Source: Vibrio tetraodonis
GTDB lineage: Bacteria > Pseudomonadota > Gammaproteobacteria > Enterobacterales > Vibrionaceae
Length of the DNA: 64,000 nucleotides
Direction: 5' to 3'
NCBI RefSeq assembly: GCF_003350295.1
Contig: NZ_QLYY01000018.1
Coordinates: 62,310 to 126,309, forward strand
Shown: positions 10,706 to 20,074 of the stretch, piece by piece
How positions within the stretch are numbered: the first letter of the stretch is position 1
Layout: every line of letters starts with the position of its first letter
The notes under the pieces: generated by a model
Database searches by the model: none
Seen by the model: the letters and a program-made list of their open reading frames with translations, nothing else
Told to the model about the DNA's origin: nothing
Position numbers and translations under genes: made by a program

Positions 10706-11488
10706 ATGAAACAAAGCGATATCAAGGACGATATAAAGCCAATGAGCTTGTTGTCTCTCATCTTGTCATTTATGGCACTATTTGTTATTTCTGCATTATT
10801 GTTCTTTCCACTCAAAGAGCCTACACGCCAAGTACTTATCGGCTTAGATTTTATTATTTGTAGTGTTTTTCTACTCCAACTAACTATTGATTGGGTTCGC
10901 TCTGACAATCGGCTTCACTATATAAAACATCATTGGATTGATTTCCTAGCCAGCATTCCCATGGTGGAGCCTCTGCGTTTTGCACGTTTGTTCCATATTT
11001 TGCGCGTGATTTTAGTCATACGCTCTAGCCGCTCCTTAATCAAACAACTCATGGTTAATCGCCGCGAAACAACTCTGGCTTCTATACTCTTACTTATGGT
11101 GATATTACTCACCATAGGCTCAAGTTTGATGCTGTTTGTTGAAAGCAAAGCGCCTGAGGCCAATATACAAACGGGTGGTGATGCAATGTGGTGGGCGTTA
11201 GTCACTATCTCAACGGTAGGCTACGGTGACCATTTTCCTGTGACTAATGCAGGAAAGATTCTCGCATCAGGGCTAATTATTTGTGGAGTAGGTATTTTTG
11301 GTATGATTTCAGGTCTTATCACATCACTAATCACTTCACCAACGGAAATTCAGGAAAAACGCTCAGAAAACAAAGAGCGACTGTTACTCGAAGTACTAGA
11401 GCGACAGCAAGAGATCCTAATACGTTTAGAGAAAATCGAAAGACAGCAAAGCAAAAATGAGGAGCCACAAGACTCCTCAAAAAAATAA
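10706..11488 (+). CDS. Voltage-gated-type potassium channel
   Basis: A 260-residue inner-membrane ion channel. The selectivity filter TVGYGD is at residues 170-175, preceded by the pore-helix stretch AMWWALVTIS and followed by an inner helix near 186-206. Four hydrophobic segments precede the pore; the fourth (RFARLFHILRVILVIRSSR) carries regularly spaced arginines like an S4 voltage sensor. The C-terminus (about 215-255) is rich in E, K, R and Q with heptad spacing, probably a tetramerising coiled coil. It is shorter than eukaryotic Kv channels, close to bacterial KvAP-like proteins. It stands alone, converging on the CYTH-CHAD gene with an 8-bp gap. Ion selectivity for K+ is inferred from the filter. 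Confidence 0.9.
   Translation: MKQSDIKDDIKPMSLLSLILSFMALFVISALLFFPLKEPTRQVLIGLDFIICSVFLLQLTIDWVRSDNRLHYIKHHWIDFLASIPMVEPLRFARLFHILRVILVIRSSRSLIKQLMVNRRETTLASILLLMVILLTIGSSLMLFVESKAPEANIQTGGDAMWWALVTISTVGYGDHFPVTNAGKILASGLIICGVGIFGMISGLITSLITSPTEIQEKRSENKERLLLEVLERQQEILIRLEKIERQQSKNEEPQDSSKK
11454..11478 (-). terminator. Probable terminator of the CYTH-CHAD gene
   Basis: GAGGAG-CC-ACAA-GA-CTCCTC at 11459-11478. Read on the minus strand it is followed by AUUUUU. It lies inside the 3' end of the convergent channel gene. Confidence 0.4.
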
Positions 11489-11496
11489 ACTCAGCG

Positions 11497-13014
11497 TTAA
11501 TCTTGCCAATACGGCTGCGCTTCGATACAAATCACTCGTGTTTGTTCCATAGCATGTAGAATCGAGTTTTCTTGACGAGAGAGCCAACGTTTTAATTGCT
11601 CTTGCTCTTCTCCTTCCAATTTATCGATTAACTTGTCTAAGGTCCTGAGTTTTAACAAATCATCGATACCATGTAACAAATCGCGCCACGGCAATCTAAA
11701 CCGATTACGTTCCTCTGCATCGAACAAACTGGCAAAACTAACGCCAGTGTATAGATTGCGCATCAGTCTATACCTTTGATCAATGTAATCCTGACTGATC
11801 AAAGAGCGCTCTGGAGGAAAAGCTTCTATTAATTCGGCCCAGGTACGATCAAGCTGTTTGAAAGAGAAAGGTTCAATGGTGAGACTCATTTTATCTTGGG
11901 CTTTATCATCAAGAAATGGCTGCCAACCACGAGTAAGAATCCAGCGACTAAGGTCTAGTAGTAAACCTATATACCTAGCTGAATTAAATAGGGTTAGAAT
12001 TTCTTCTCTATCGGGCAAGGAGTCTTGAATAAGTTTAAGCTCCTCTACCAAAAACTTACGCGCATCGAGCTTTCGCAATGCATGTCCTTTGTCATCCAGC
12101 AATGCGTCGAGATATTCAAAATCATTGAGCCATTCCAATGACTGCTCTAACCACTTTAATTCTTGGCGAATTAGCGCACTTGCTCTTCGAGGTACTATTC
12201 CACCATATACAGTAAGTAACTGACGAATAAAACTAATCGAACTTTTTATTTGATGTAATGCTTCAATTGACTCTCTTTCAGCATAGATTTGTTCGTGGTA
12301 AAGCCAGTGGGATAACCCATGCTCAAGGGAATGTACGAAACAAGACTCGACCGTATCCTGCTTATCCGTCGCCACCAAAGCCAAAGGTTTGACCTCGTCG
12401 CCTTGATAGTTATCAGCGAGCCGATAACCCTTTGCGGCTTTACTTAGGTTACCTAGGCGCAAGCCTCCATTTTCAGACAAACGGCGAGCTAGGGTAAACA
12501 GTGCATCCGCTTGCCCTGATTTCAGCTCTAGTTCAATTTCACAAATGGGCTCTTTACGCTCACCAGCCTCAACCATACCTTGATCAAAAGCCACCTCGAT
12601 CTGGCTACCATCGGACATTCCTATCAGCCATTGTTCACGAGTAAAGTTGGTGGAAAATATAGGTTCAAGCTCTGACTGTAAGTCTTTAACGTCCTTACCT
12701 TCAGGCCAAATATCGGATGGATGAAGTTCAAGCAGAGGCTCATCGCAATCATGCTCAGCATTGTACTCAGGTCTTTGATGCAACCCAGCAACAACACGAC
12801 CAGAAGTTTTGACCGTCTGAACATAAACATCGTCAAAACGACGAATACGGAGACCAATATCATGAACACGTAACCAATTTTCTTTGGTATCAAAATAAAT
12901 ATTGCCAAGTTTACGGCAACTATGCTGAAGCACTTTTTCTTGTACAATCAGATCTTGTAAAGTATTTGAAAATTCAGGAGAAACAAAAAACTTCAGTTCT
13001 ATCTCGTTTTCCAT
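11497..13014 (-). CDS. ygiF: CYTH-CHAD domain inorganic triphosphatase
   Basis: Hydrolyses tripolyphosphate in E. coli (YgiF). The CYTH domain fills residues about 1-200 and starts with the diagnostic EIELKF (residues 3-8); further conserved charged strands include GLRIRR and ICEIELELKSG. The CHAD domain (about 245-500), a helical region thought to bind polyphosphate, has its early histidine motif in ALHQIKSSISFIRQLL. The start at 13014 (MENEIELKF) is chosen over a 19-residue extension because EIELKF lies at the N-terminus throughout the family. The protein is 505 residues, longer than the E. coli homologue at about 433. It faces the phosphate-transport genes across a 203-bp divergent region, a setting that suits phosphate or polyphosphate metabolism. 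Confidence 0.9.
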   Translation of the reverse strand: MENEIELKFFVSPEFSNTLQDLIVQEKVLQHSCRKLGNIYFDTKENWLRVHDIGLRIRRFDDVYVQTVKTSGRVVAGLHQRPEYNAEHDCDEPLLELHPSDIWPEGKDVKDLQSELEPIFSTNFTREQWLIGMSDGSQIEVAFDQGMVEAGERKEPICEIELELKSGQADALFTLARRLSENGGLRLGNLSKAAKGYRLADNYQGDEVKPLALVATDKQDTVESCFVHSLEHGLSHWLYHEQIYAERESIEALHQIKSSISFIRQLLTVYGGIVPRRASALIRQELKWLEQSLEWLNDFEYLDALLDDKGHALRKLDARKFLVEELKLIQDSLPDREEILTLFNSARYIGLLLDLSRWILTRGWQPFLDDKAQDKMSLTIEPFSFKQLDRTWAELIEAFPPERSLISQDYIDQRYRLMRNLYTGVSFASLFDAEERNRFRLPWRDLLHGIDDLLKLRTLDKLIDKLEGEEQEQLKRWLSRQENSILHAMEQTRVICIEAQPYWQD

Positions 13015-13217
13015 AGTGGTCCCTTTTAGCACAGATACAAACAGAATATTGCCAATTTCCAAACCGAGCAAGAAAGAAATATCATCTCAATGATGATCTA
13101 AAACAGTTTTAATGATGGATTTAATGGGTTACCATGCGCGCCTTTATAGCCATCGTTCAACATTTCGCCATGAATGGTATATGTTATTTTTGGGTTATAT
13201 AAATAGGTTGAATGACC

Positions 13218-13898
13218 ATGCCAGTGAATACAATTATGGGGTTATTTGCAAAGTCCCCAATCAAGCCTTTGCAGCGCCACGTTGTGTGTGTCAATGAATG
13301 TTGCTCACACCTAGTCAACTTCTTTGAAGTAAGTTCAAAAGGAGACTGGGAGAAAGCATCAGAAATTCGCGCACAAATCTCACATTTAGAAAAAGAAGCC
13401 GACGTTTTAAAACGTGAAATTCGTCTCAAGCTTCCTCGCGGTTTGTTTATGCCTGTCGATCGTAGCGATATGCTCGAACTTCTGACTCAGCAAGACAAAC
13501 TGGCAAACCTAGCAAAAGACATTGCCGGTCGAGTATATGGCCGACAATTAGTCATACCCGAACCTCTCCAAGAAAATTTTATTGCGTATGTTAAGCGCTG
13601 CCTAGATGCAGCCAACCAAGCGCAGAAAGTAATCAACGAACTCGACGAGTTATTAGAAACCGGATTCAAAGGCCGCGAAGTTACTCTTGTAGCCGAAATG
13701 ATTCACCAACTAGATGAAATTGAAGATGACACCGACGCGATGCAGATTGATCTTCGCCAGCAACTAATGGCAATCGAAGGCGATTTAAATCCGATTGATG
13801 TGATGTTCCTTTATAAAATTCTTGAATGGGTAGGTGGCATAGCCGATCAAGCGCAGCGCGTTGGCGCACGCCTTGAACTTATGCTATCTCGCTCATAA
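13218..13898 (+). CDS. DUF47/TIGR00153 Pit-accessory protein (PhoU-like)
   Basis: An all-helical cytoplasmic protein of 226 residues from the PhoU-related DUF47 family, found beside Pit phosphate transporters. It begins MPVNTIMGLFAKSPIKPLQRH and contains LEKEADVLKREIRLKLPRGLFMPVDRSDMLELL and the second helical repeat with LDEIEDDTDAMQIDLR, whose acidic residues suit metal binding. The ATG at 13218 is favoured over 13212 because AGGTTG then sits seven bases upstream. It lies 125 bp before the transporter in the same direction, so an operon is expected. A regulatory or coupling role for Pit is inferred from context. Confidence 0.9.
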   Translation: MPVNTIMGLFAKSPIKPLQRHVVCVNECCSHLVNFFEVSSKGDWEKASEIRAQISHLEKEADVLKREIRLKLPRGLFMPVDRSDMLELLTQQDKLANLAKDIAGRVYGRQLVIPEPLQENFIAYVKRCLDAANQAQKVINELDELLETGFKGREVTLVAEMIHQLDEIEDDTDAMQIDLRQQLMAIEGDLNPIDVMFLYKILEWVGGIADQAQRVGARLELMLSRS

Positions 13899-14023
13899 AC
13901 AATAAGTAACTAAATAACGAAGAGCATTTTAAGCATACCCCTACTAGGCGATACACAAACAGACGCCAAGGGGTTTTGTTGTGTCTAATATGCTCCGCTT
14001 GTTATCAACAACTAGGTATTACG

Positions 14024-15283
14024 ATGGATATCCTTGCGAATTACGGCACTGTCCTGATTATTATTGCAGCAGTTTTTGGCTTTATGATGGCGATCGGTAT
14101 TGGCGCAAATGATGTGGCCAATGCAATGGGAACCTCAGTAGGCTCCAAAGCGCTAACTGTAAAACAAGCGATTATTATCGCGATGATTTTTGAGTTTGCA
14201 GGGGCTTACCTTGCAGGCGGTGAAGTAACTGACACAATTCGCAAAGGGGTTATTGAGACTTCTCTGTTTGCCAGTCAGCCCGATGTACTCGTATTTGGTA
14301 TGATGTCTGCTCTTCTCGCTGCGGGCTCTTGGCTACTACTTGCCTCTTACATGGGATGGCCTGTCTCTACTACTCACTCAATCATAGGAGCAATCATAGG
14401 CTTTGCGTGTGTATCAGTAGGGACCGAAGCTGTCGACTGGGGCTCAGTTAAAGGCATAGTAGGCAGTTGGATAATCACCCCTATCATCTCTGGATTTTTC
14501 GCTTACGTGATCTTTGTCAGCGCGCAGCGGCTAATATTTGATACAGAGAAGCCATTGTTTAATGCCAAACGCTTTGTACCTATGTACATGTTCATCACCA
14601 CTATGGTGATTGCATTGGTAACTATCAAAAAAGGCCTAAAACACGTAGGTCTGCACCTCACAAATGGTGAAGCTTGGGTATGCTCTGCCGTAGTTTCTGC
14701 CATAGTGATGGTCAGTGGATACTTATATATTCAGAAAAAGTTCTCCAGTCGCGAAGATGATCATGGGTTTGCGGGCGTTGAGGGTATATTCAGTGTGCTT
14801 ATGGTAATCACAGCCTGTGCTATGGCCTTCGCTCACGGGTCTAATGACGTAGCGAACGCAATTGGCCCTCTTTCTGCCGTTGCTTCCACCATAGAGCATA
14901 TGGGTGAGATTACAGATAAAAGCACTATAGCTTGGTGGATCCTGCCTCTCGGTGGCTTTGGTATCGTCGTGGGATTAGCCACACTTGGACACAAGGTAAT
15001 GGCGACAGTCGGTACTGGGATTACTGAACTCACACCAAGTCGCGGCTTTGCTGCTCAGCTTGCAACAGCCTGTACTGTTGTGCTTGCTTCAGGTACTGGA
15101 CTTCCTATTTCAACGACCCAAACGCTGGTAGGTGCTGTACTAGGTGTAGGTTTTGCTAGAGGGATCGCAGCATTGAACTTGGGCGTTGTTCGTAACATCG
15201 TTGCTTCATGGATTGTGACCCTTCCAGCAGGTGCTCTGCTTGCGGTGGTATTTTTCTATGCCATTCAAGCGATGTTTGCTTAA
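14024..15283 (+). CDS. pit: Low-affinity inorganic phosphate transporter, Pit family
   Basis: Inner-membrane symporter for phosphate (as metal-phosphate complexes in characterised members). The 419-residue protein is strongly hydrophobic, with about ten to twelve membrane helices. The two inverted signature repeats of the family are present: GANDVANAMGTSVGSKALT near residue 25 and GSNDVANAIGPLSAV in the second half. PVSTTHSIIGAIIGF and PISTTQTLVGAVLGVG are the paired downstream motifs. The start at 14024 (MDILANYG) has AGGT upstream; a TTG 48 bp earlier would add a non-conserved tail. It follows the DUF47 gene and is closed by a terminator. Confidence 0.95.
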   Translation: MDILANYGTVLIIIAAVFGFMMAIGIGANDVANAMGTSVGSKALTVKQAIIIAMIFEFAGAYLAGGEVTDTIRKGVIETSLFASQPDVLVFGMMSALLAAGSWLLLASYMGWPVSTTHSIIGAIIGFACVSVGTEAVDWGSVKGIVGSWIITPIISGFFAYVIFVSAQRLIFDTEKPLFNAKRFVPMYMFITTMVIALVTIKKGLKHVGLHLTNGEAWVCSAVVSAIVMVSGYLYIQKKFSSREDDHGFAGVEGIFSVLMVITACAMAFAHGSNDVANAIGPLSAVASTIEHMGEITDKSTIAWWILPLGGFGIVVGLATLGHKVMATVGTGITELTPSRGFAAQLATACTVVLASGTGLPISTTQTLVGAVLGVGFARGIAALNLGVVRNIVASWIVTLPAGALLAVVFFYAIQAMFA

Positions 15284-15338
15284 GCAACAAGGTCAATGAT
15301 GTGTTAACTCACTGTCATTATTGATTCAAATCCACAGA

Positions 15339-15365
15339 AAGGGAGGCAAAGCCTCCCTTCTTTGT
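15339..15365 (+). terminator. Terminator after the pit operon
   Basis: AAGGGAGGC, loop AAA, GCCTCCCTT at 15339-15359, followed by CTTTGTT. A strong GC stem with a modest U-tract. Confidence 0.75.
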
Positions 15366-15451
15366 TGCAGTAGAGTCTGAAACTACTTACTATTTGGTAT
15401 CGGGGCTTGTTAGCCCAGCAAATGATAGAGAAGATTGCTAAAGGATTGATC

Positions 15452-16063
15452 GTGAAAAAACTGGTTTGCTTGGTTTTAGCTTCAATGTTAGTCGCACCTG
15501 CGGCTTTGGCTAAAAACCGTTATATCGCAGATAACTTATTTACTTATATGCACTCTGGCCCGAGTAACCAATTCCGAATTATCGGCAGCGTCGATGCGGG
15601 GGATAGAGTTACTTACCTTACTGCAGACAAAGATACTGGATATACTCAAATCCAAGATAGCAAAGGTCGTAAAGGCTGGGTTGAAAGTCGCTTTGTTACA
15701 ACTCGTGAAAGTATGGCATTGCGCCTACCTAAAATTGAAAAAGAATTATCTGATGTGAAAGCGAAACTGGCTAACGCTCGCTCTAATGCCGATCAGGAAA
15801 AAGCAGGATTAGCAGACTCTTTAGAAACCAGAAATCGCCAAATTGCTGATCTAGAAAAAAGCTACAGTGACATTAGTCAGCAGCTTACTGCATCACAGGA
15901 AGAAGTGCGTAACCTCAGAGCCAAACTAGATACACAAAAAGATGATCTATTACTTAAATACTTTATGTATGGCGGCGGTGTCGCTGGCATAGGCTTGCTG
16001 TTTGGTCTTATCTTACCTCACATCATTCCACGCAAGAAACGCTCTCCTTCAGGTTGGGCATAA
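15452..16063 (+). CDS. TIGR04211-type SH3 and coiled-coil membrane protein (YgiM-like)
   Basis: A 203-residue envelope protein. A signal peptide (residues 1-21, ending PAALA) leads to a bacterial SH3 domain (about 24-85; NLFTYMHSGPSNQFRIIG and GWVESRFV), then a coiled coil (about 95-165) and a C-terminal membrane helix (about 170-190) followed by a basic tail PRKKRS. The layout suggests anchoring in the inner membrane with the SH3 domain in the periplasm, perhaps touching peptidoglycan. GTG at 15452 is preferred because AAAGGA precedes it and it places the signal peptide at the N-terminus; an ATG at 15422 is possible. In E. coli, ygiM sits beside cca and ygiF; here ygiF, pit and cca are also close, so the neighbourhood is partly conserved. 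Function is unknown. Confidence 0.82.
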   Translation: MKKLVCLVLASMLVAPAALAKNRYIADNLFTYMHSGPSNQFRIIGSVDAGDRVTYLTADKDTGYTQIQDSKGRKGWVESRFVTTRESMALRLPKIEKELSDVKAKLANARSNADQEKAGLADSLETRNRQIADLEKSYSDISQQLTASQEEVRNLRAKLDTQKDDLLLKYFMYGGGVAGIGLLFGLILPHIIPRKKRSPSGWA

Positions 16064-16080
16064 TAACCAGATTCTATGTA

Positions 16081-16104
16081 AAGGTCGCCTACGCGACCTT
16101 TTTT
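16081..16104 (+). terminator. Terminator after the SH3 gene
   Basis: AAGGTCGC, loop CTAC, GCGACCTT, then a run of T to 16104. It overlaps the last codons of the convergent exeB. Confidence 0.88.
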
Positions 16105-16858
16105 ATCCCTTCCAGTCATACAGTGCAGGAACCTGAATCTCGGTACCATTAAAAGTAATGGTGCTATGCTGGGAATCAATATTTTGCAGCTGAATATTGT
16201 CACTTATCCAATCTCCCTCTCTGTATTCAGTGCCATTAACTTTAACCCAGCGCTTGTTGGGATTACTCGAGTAAACGTGCGTTTGAAAGTTAAGAGGGGG
16301 CAACCTCCCCTGCCACTCTCGGCTATTTACAGCAAGATCAGATGCCTGGTTAGTTTGGCTAATAGTTTCATTACTCTCAAGGGCTGACTCAACCCGTAAT
16401 GCAATCTCAGGTGGTAACCCAGACAGGTCCAAGCCTTTTAACAAGGTATCGCTTTCTTCTGTAACTATTGCGTCATCTTGCTGGGTGGGAATAGTATTCA
16501 AGTCGGTGTTCGATATCGCAGGCTCAGGCTTAGTAACGGCCAGCGGCGCAAAATCAAAGATCTCTCTGAGCTGTCCAAATGAGGGATAAGGCAACACTTG
16601 GTATTTAAAAGGGACTTGCTGAACTTGCGAGCTAGGCTGATTAGACACCTGCCATGTCGCTAATTTCTCGGTATAGCTTTGGTAAATACCCACAAGGCTG
16701 CTTACTAATGCTGGTGTACAGACAAGGGCCACCAACAACCCTTTTGGTATCATCCGAGGGTTTGAAAGGCTGGTCTTTTCTTGGGCGTAATAATCAAACG
16801 TCTTAAATGTCTGATGATGTTGCTCTGAATGCTCTAATGCCTGCATTACTTTCGACAT
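16103..16858 (-). CDS. exeB: ExeB/GspB, type II secretion assembly partner
   Basis: Inner-membrane protein that works with ExeA to carry or assemble the type II secretin through peptidoglycan. It has 251 residues: a short cytoplasmic N-terminus (MSKVMQALEHSEQ), one membrane helix (about 40-62), a proline- and glutamine-rich periplasmic linker, and a C-terminal GspB domain (about 185-251) with RWVKVNGTEYREGDWI. Its start overlaps the exeA stop by one base (TAATG), so translation is coupled. The linker is poorly conserved in the family, so the call relies on the C-terminal domain and the pairing with exeA. Confidence 0.88.
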   Translation of the reverse strand: MSKVMQALEHSEQHHQTFKTFDYYAQEKTSLSNPRMIPKGLLVALVCTPALVSSLVGIYQSYTEKLATWQVSNQPSSQVQQVPFKYQVLPYPSFGQLREIFDFAPLAVTKPEPAISNTDLNTIPTQQDDAIVTEESDTLLKGLDLSGLPPEIALRVESALESNETISQTNQASDLAVNSREWQGRLPPLNFQTHVYSSNPNKRWVKVNGTEYREGDWISDNIQLQNIDSQHSTITFNGTEIQVPALYDWKG

Positions 16859-18462
16859 TATGCTTCTCCCTCTATCATTCTCAATGATGGTGGCCTATCC
16901 TGAGAAAGCCTTTCTAAACGCTGCAAAGTCTGTTGTCCTGCGATCCCATCAACATGTAAGCCCTGCCATTGCTGGAACAATCTTACTTTTCGTATTAATT
17001 CTTTATTGTAAACATCGTTTTCTATTTCAGATTCACCCAAGATTTTTGACACGCGTCGGTTCAATTCATAGATTGCTGGTCCAGACATATTGGGTTTAAG
17101 AGTCTGGCGCCAATAGTTTTGCCATACTTGATAATATTCCCCACTCCATAGGGTCTCTAGCTTATCAAGCGGCAACTCCACTCTTTGCCCTGCGACCAAT
17201 AACTGGGCATCATCATCACTCAACTTATACAAAACCGCATAACTGCTTATACCTTCACGACTGAGGGACAATAGTACAGGGACATTTGCCTCTTTTAATG
17301 TGGAAAGCTTGCCTTGTGATTGCATACAGCTAAACGCACTCTCATCGCCTTGGCGACATAATCGCTCCACGACAGATGCCTTAACCCCCCATACTCGATA
17401 GAGATCTTCCATCGCTAACTGAAAATTGTCGGACTTGGAGAGCACCTCTTGTAACTGAGCGGGAAAAGTCTCCTCTTCAACTAAAGCAATGGTTTGGGCA
17501 GGGTTGGTGTCAAGGATATACTGCTGAATCTGATTTTCCATTAGCTGGGGAACAAGCCAATAACTCGCCATGGCAAACAAGAGAGACAAACTACTGACTT
17601 TTAGCCAATTTAAGCTAGATTCTTTCTGCTCGATAGCAACTGGCCGATAGGAAGTCTGAAAACTCATGATCTCTTCACACGCAGCTTCAACACTGGATTG
17701 ACTTGGCGCCGACTCACCAAGGCTATAAGCTCGCTTTAATGCCGCGTCACAGATCAAATTAATTAAGCGTGGAATCCCTAAAGAATACTCTGATATGGAT
17801 TTTAGCGACTTAGCCGAGAATAAACTGCTGTCTCCACCAGCCAACTCCAAGCGATGACGAATATAAAGACTCGCTTCTTGAACATCTAAAGGTAGCAAGT
17901 GGTAGCGACCAGTAATGCGCTGGGCTAGCTGACGAAGTTGAGGCATTTGCAGCCTCTGCTGAAGTTCAGGCTGTCCCACCAGTAGCACTTTTAATAATTT
18001 CTGGTTATCTGTCTCGAGATTAGTCAACAATCTCAATTGCTCAAGCACTTCAGCCGAGAGATGCTGAGCCTCATCAATGACGAGTAGTGTTTGAATGCCA
18101 TTTGCATAACTAGTAAGTAAAAAATCATGGATCGATTGATTGAACTGCTTTAGCGTCGCTCCTGAGGGATAATTTATAGTAAACTCATCGCAGATCGCCT
18201 CTAGCAGCTCTATGCTTGAAAAAGTGGGATTAAGGATAAGGCCAGTCTGAGTATCCTTATCCAAAGACTTGAGCAAAGCTCTTACTAACGTGGTTTTCCC
18301 TGTACCCACTTCACCAGACAGCATGGCAAAACCACCACCTTCACCAAGACCAGCCTGCAAACGGAACAAGGCTTCTTTATGCCGCTGGCTTTGAAAGAGA
18401 AAACGAGAACTCGGCACGATTGAAAAAGGCAGCTCAGTGAATCCAAAATATTTCTTATACAT
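16858..18462 (-). CDS. exeA: ExeA/GspA, AAA ATPase for secretin assembly
   Basis: Works with ExeB to assemble the secretin across peptidoglycan. The start MYKKYFGFTELPFSIVPS at 18462 is the conserved beginning; the open frame upstream is not. The protein is 534 residues. An AAA domain (about 1-270) shows Walker A GEVGTGKTT and Walker B LLVIDEAQHLS. One membrane helix follows near residue 300 (SLLFAMASYWLV). The periplasmic part holds a peptidase-C39-like region and ends with a peptidoglycan-binding domain (about 475-520) containing VRLFQQWQGLHVDGIAGQQTLQ. The main gsp/eps cluster is not in this window, so the pair is detached from it. The gene is divergent from cca with a 90-bp gap. Confidence 0.93.
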   Translation of the reverse strand: MYKKYFGFTELPFSIVPSSRFLFQSQRHKEALFRLQAGLGEGGGFAMLSGEVGTGKTTLVRALLKSLDKDTQTGLILNPTFSSIELLEAICDEFTINYPSGATLKQFNQSIHDFLLTSYANGIQTLLVIDEAQHLSAEVLEQLRLLTNLETDNQKLLKVLLVGQPELQQRLQMPQLRQLAQRITGRYHLLPLDVQEASLYIRHRLELAGGDSSLFSAKSLKSISEYSLGIPRLINLICDAALKRAYSLGESAPSQSSVEAACEEIMSFQTSYRPVAIEQKESSLNWLKVSSLSLLFAMASYWLVPQLMENQIQQYILDTNPAQTIALVEEETFPAQLQEVLSKSDNFQLAMEDLYRVWGVKASVVERLCRQGDESAFSCMQSQGKLSTLKEANVPVLLSLSREGISSYAVLYKLSDDDAQLLVAGQRVELPLDKLETLWSGEYYQVWQNYWRQTLKPNMSGPAIYELNRRVSKILGESEIENDVYNKELIRKVRLFQQWQGLHVDGIAGQQTLQRLERLSQDRPPSLRMIEGEA

Positions 18463-18552
18463 GTCTCTCGTCTCTGGGAATTTACTGACAAGAAAAGTAA
18501 CATTGCTGACAACAATAGCCAATGCAAATATCCGAATATAAGAGGAACATCT

Positions 18553-19773
18553 GTGCAAATATTTTTAGTTGGTGGCGCAGTACGCGATAAATTTCTCAAT
18601 ATCGAGGTTCATGATCAAGATTGGGTCGTAGTTGGAACCACGCCTGAAGTGTTAATTAGTAAAGGGTTTTCTGCTGTTGGCAAAGATTTTCCGGTATTTT
18701 TGCACCCAAAGACCAAGCAAGAATATGCTTTGGCACGCACAGAGAGAAAAACGGGTGCAGGCTACAAGGGGTTTGATTGTTATTTTTCACCCGATGTGAC
18801 TATTGAAGACGACCTTCTGCGCCGCGATCTCACCATCAATGCTATGGCGCTTGATGATAAAGGCAAATTGATCGACCCCTATGGGGGCCAAAAGGACCTC
18901 AACAATCGTGTCCTACGACATGTGTCTAGTGCCTTTACCGAGGATCCTTTGCGCGTTCTTCGAGTCGCTCGTTTTGCTGCTAAGCTTCATCACCTTGGCT
19001 TTAGCATTGCCGATGAAACTCAAGACTTGATGAAACAGATTGTGGCCTCAAAAGAGCTCGAACATTTAACCGCTGAGCGGGTTTGGCAAGAGTGGCATAA
19101 ATCCCTGTCTACTCAAGATCCACAAGTCTTCTTATCTGTGCTTCGTGATTGCGGGGCACTTAAGGTTATTCTTCCCGAACTTGATTGCTTATTTGGTGTG
19201 CCTCAACCAGAAAAATGGCACCCAGAAATAGATACTGGCATCCATAATTTAATGGTGGCTAAGCAAGCCGCTATTTTGACTCCATCGACTAAGGTTCGTT
19301 TCGCCGCGCAGATGCATGATCTAGGCAAAGGGGTGACTCCAAAAAATGAGTGGCCTAGTCATAAAATGCACTGCCATACAGGCCAGAGCATCATCAAACA
19401 GTTATGTGACAGACTACGAGTACCGAATGATTATCGCGAATTGGCTTTGATTGTTTGCAAACAGCACTCAAATGTCCACCGAGCAGAAGAATTAAGAGCA
19501 GAGACACTGCTTAAGGTACTCAACAGTTTTGATGTGTGGCGTAAACCAGAGCGCTTAGATGAAGTACTAGTCGCTTGCATGGCTGATAGCCGAGGCAGGA
19601 CTGGATATGAGAACATCGAGTACCCACAGAAAGCTATTTTTGAGCAAGCCTATCACGCCGCTCTATCTGTTAAAGCCCAAGATATTATTAAAGATGGTTA
19701 TCAGGGCGCAGATATTCGTCTAGAGATGGACAAGAGAAAAGTTGAAGCAATTAAACGCTCTCGGTGCCTTTAA
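18553..19773 (+). CDS. cca: CCA tRNA nucleotidyltransferase
   Basis: Adds or repairs the 3' CCA end of tRNAs without a template. The 406-residue protein has the class II nucleotidyltransferase head: FLVGGAVRDKFL at residue 4, then HDQDWVVVG carrying the catalytic DxD-type acids, RRDLTINAMA and the nucleotide-recognition stretch EDPLRVLRVARFAAKL. The C-terminal half includes an HD domain (MHDLGKG and HCHTG), as in E. coli, which adds phosphatase and phosphodiesterase activity. The start is GTG at 18553, preceded by AGAGGA. The accessory insert begins within 20 bp of its stop; no separate terminator was found. Confidence 0.96.
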   Translation: MQIFLVGGAVRDKFLNIEVHDQDWVVVGTTPEVLISKGFSAVGKDFPVFLHPKTKQEYALARTERKTGAGYKGFDCYFSPDVTIEDDLLRRDLTINAMALDDKGKLIDPYGGQKDLNNRVLRHVSSAFTEDPLRVLRVARFAAKLHHLGFSIADETQDLMKQIVASKELEHLTAERVWQEWHKSLSTQDPQVFLSVLRDCGALKVILPELDCLFGVPQPEKWHPEIDTGIHNLMVAKQAAILTPSTKVRFAAQMHDLGKGVTPKNEWPSHKMHCHTGQSIIKQLCDRLRVPNDYRELALIVCKQHSNVHRAEELRAETLLKVLNSFDVWRKPERLDEVLVACMADSRGRTGYENIEYPQKAIFEQAYHAALSVKAQDIIKDGYQGADIRLEMDKRKVEAIKRSRCL

Positions 19774-19790
19774 GTTTAAAGTGATGTCGC

Positions 19791-19886
19791 TGGACAATAA
19801 AGATCGAAACTTAGGTTCTATCACCTGACTATATAAGAAAAGTGTGACAAAAAGTTTGAAACTCAGTTTTGCCCCATTTCGTGTTA
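19791..19886. repeat. Left imperfect inverted repeat of the GAF/Panacea cassette
   Basis: Starts 18 bp after cca. Three blocks recur in the same order, reverse-complemented, at 21731-21815: GGACA-N2-AAAGATCGAAACTTA (19792-19813), AAAGTTTGAAACTCA (19851-19865) and ATTTCG-N-GTTA (19876-19886). The spacing between the first two blocks differs by about 15 bp. The ordered match of three blocks makes chance unlikely. Confidence 0.75.
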
Positions 19887-20074
19887 ACAAAAGCTAACGG
19901 AATCCATCGCATTTCCGATAGCTATCCATAGAATTTCTAATGTCAATCATGAGGCGCGTAAAAAAACACTTTGGGCTCTAATAAATTGTTAGGTCACTGT
20001 ATTGGGAAGTGTTCGAAAATCCCCTCGATTTATTGTATATTTGAACAGTAGTTTTGTGTTAAGGGTTGATACGA

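Noticed and set aside
16860..17099. Plus-strand and other opposite-strand ORFs within exeA, barA, eno, pyrG, relA and ilvI
   Set aside because: They are shadows of the real genes in other frames, without RBS or plausible domain content.
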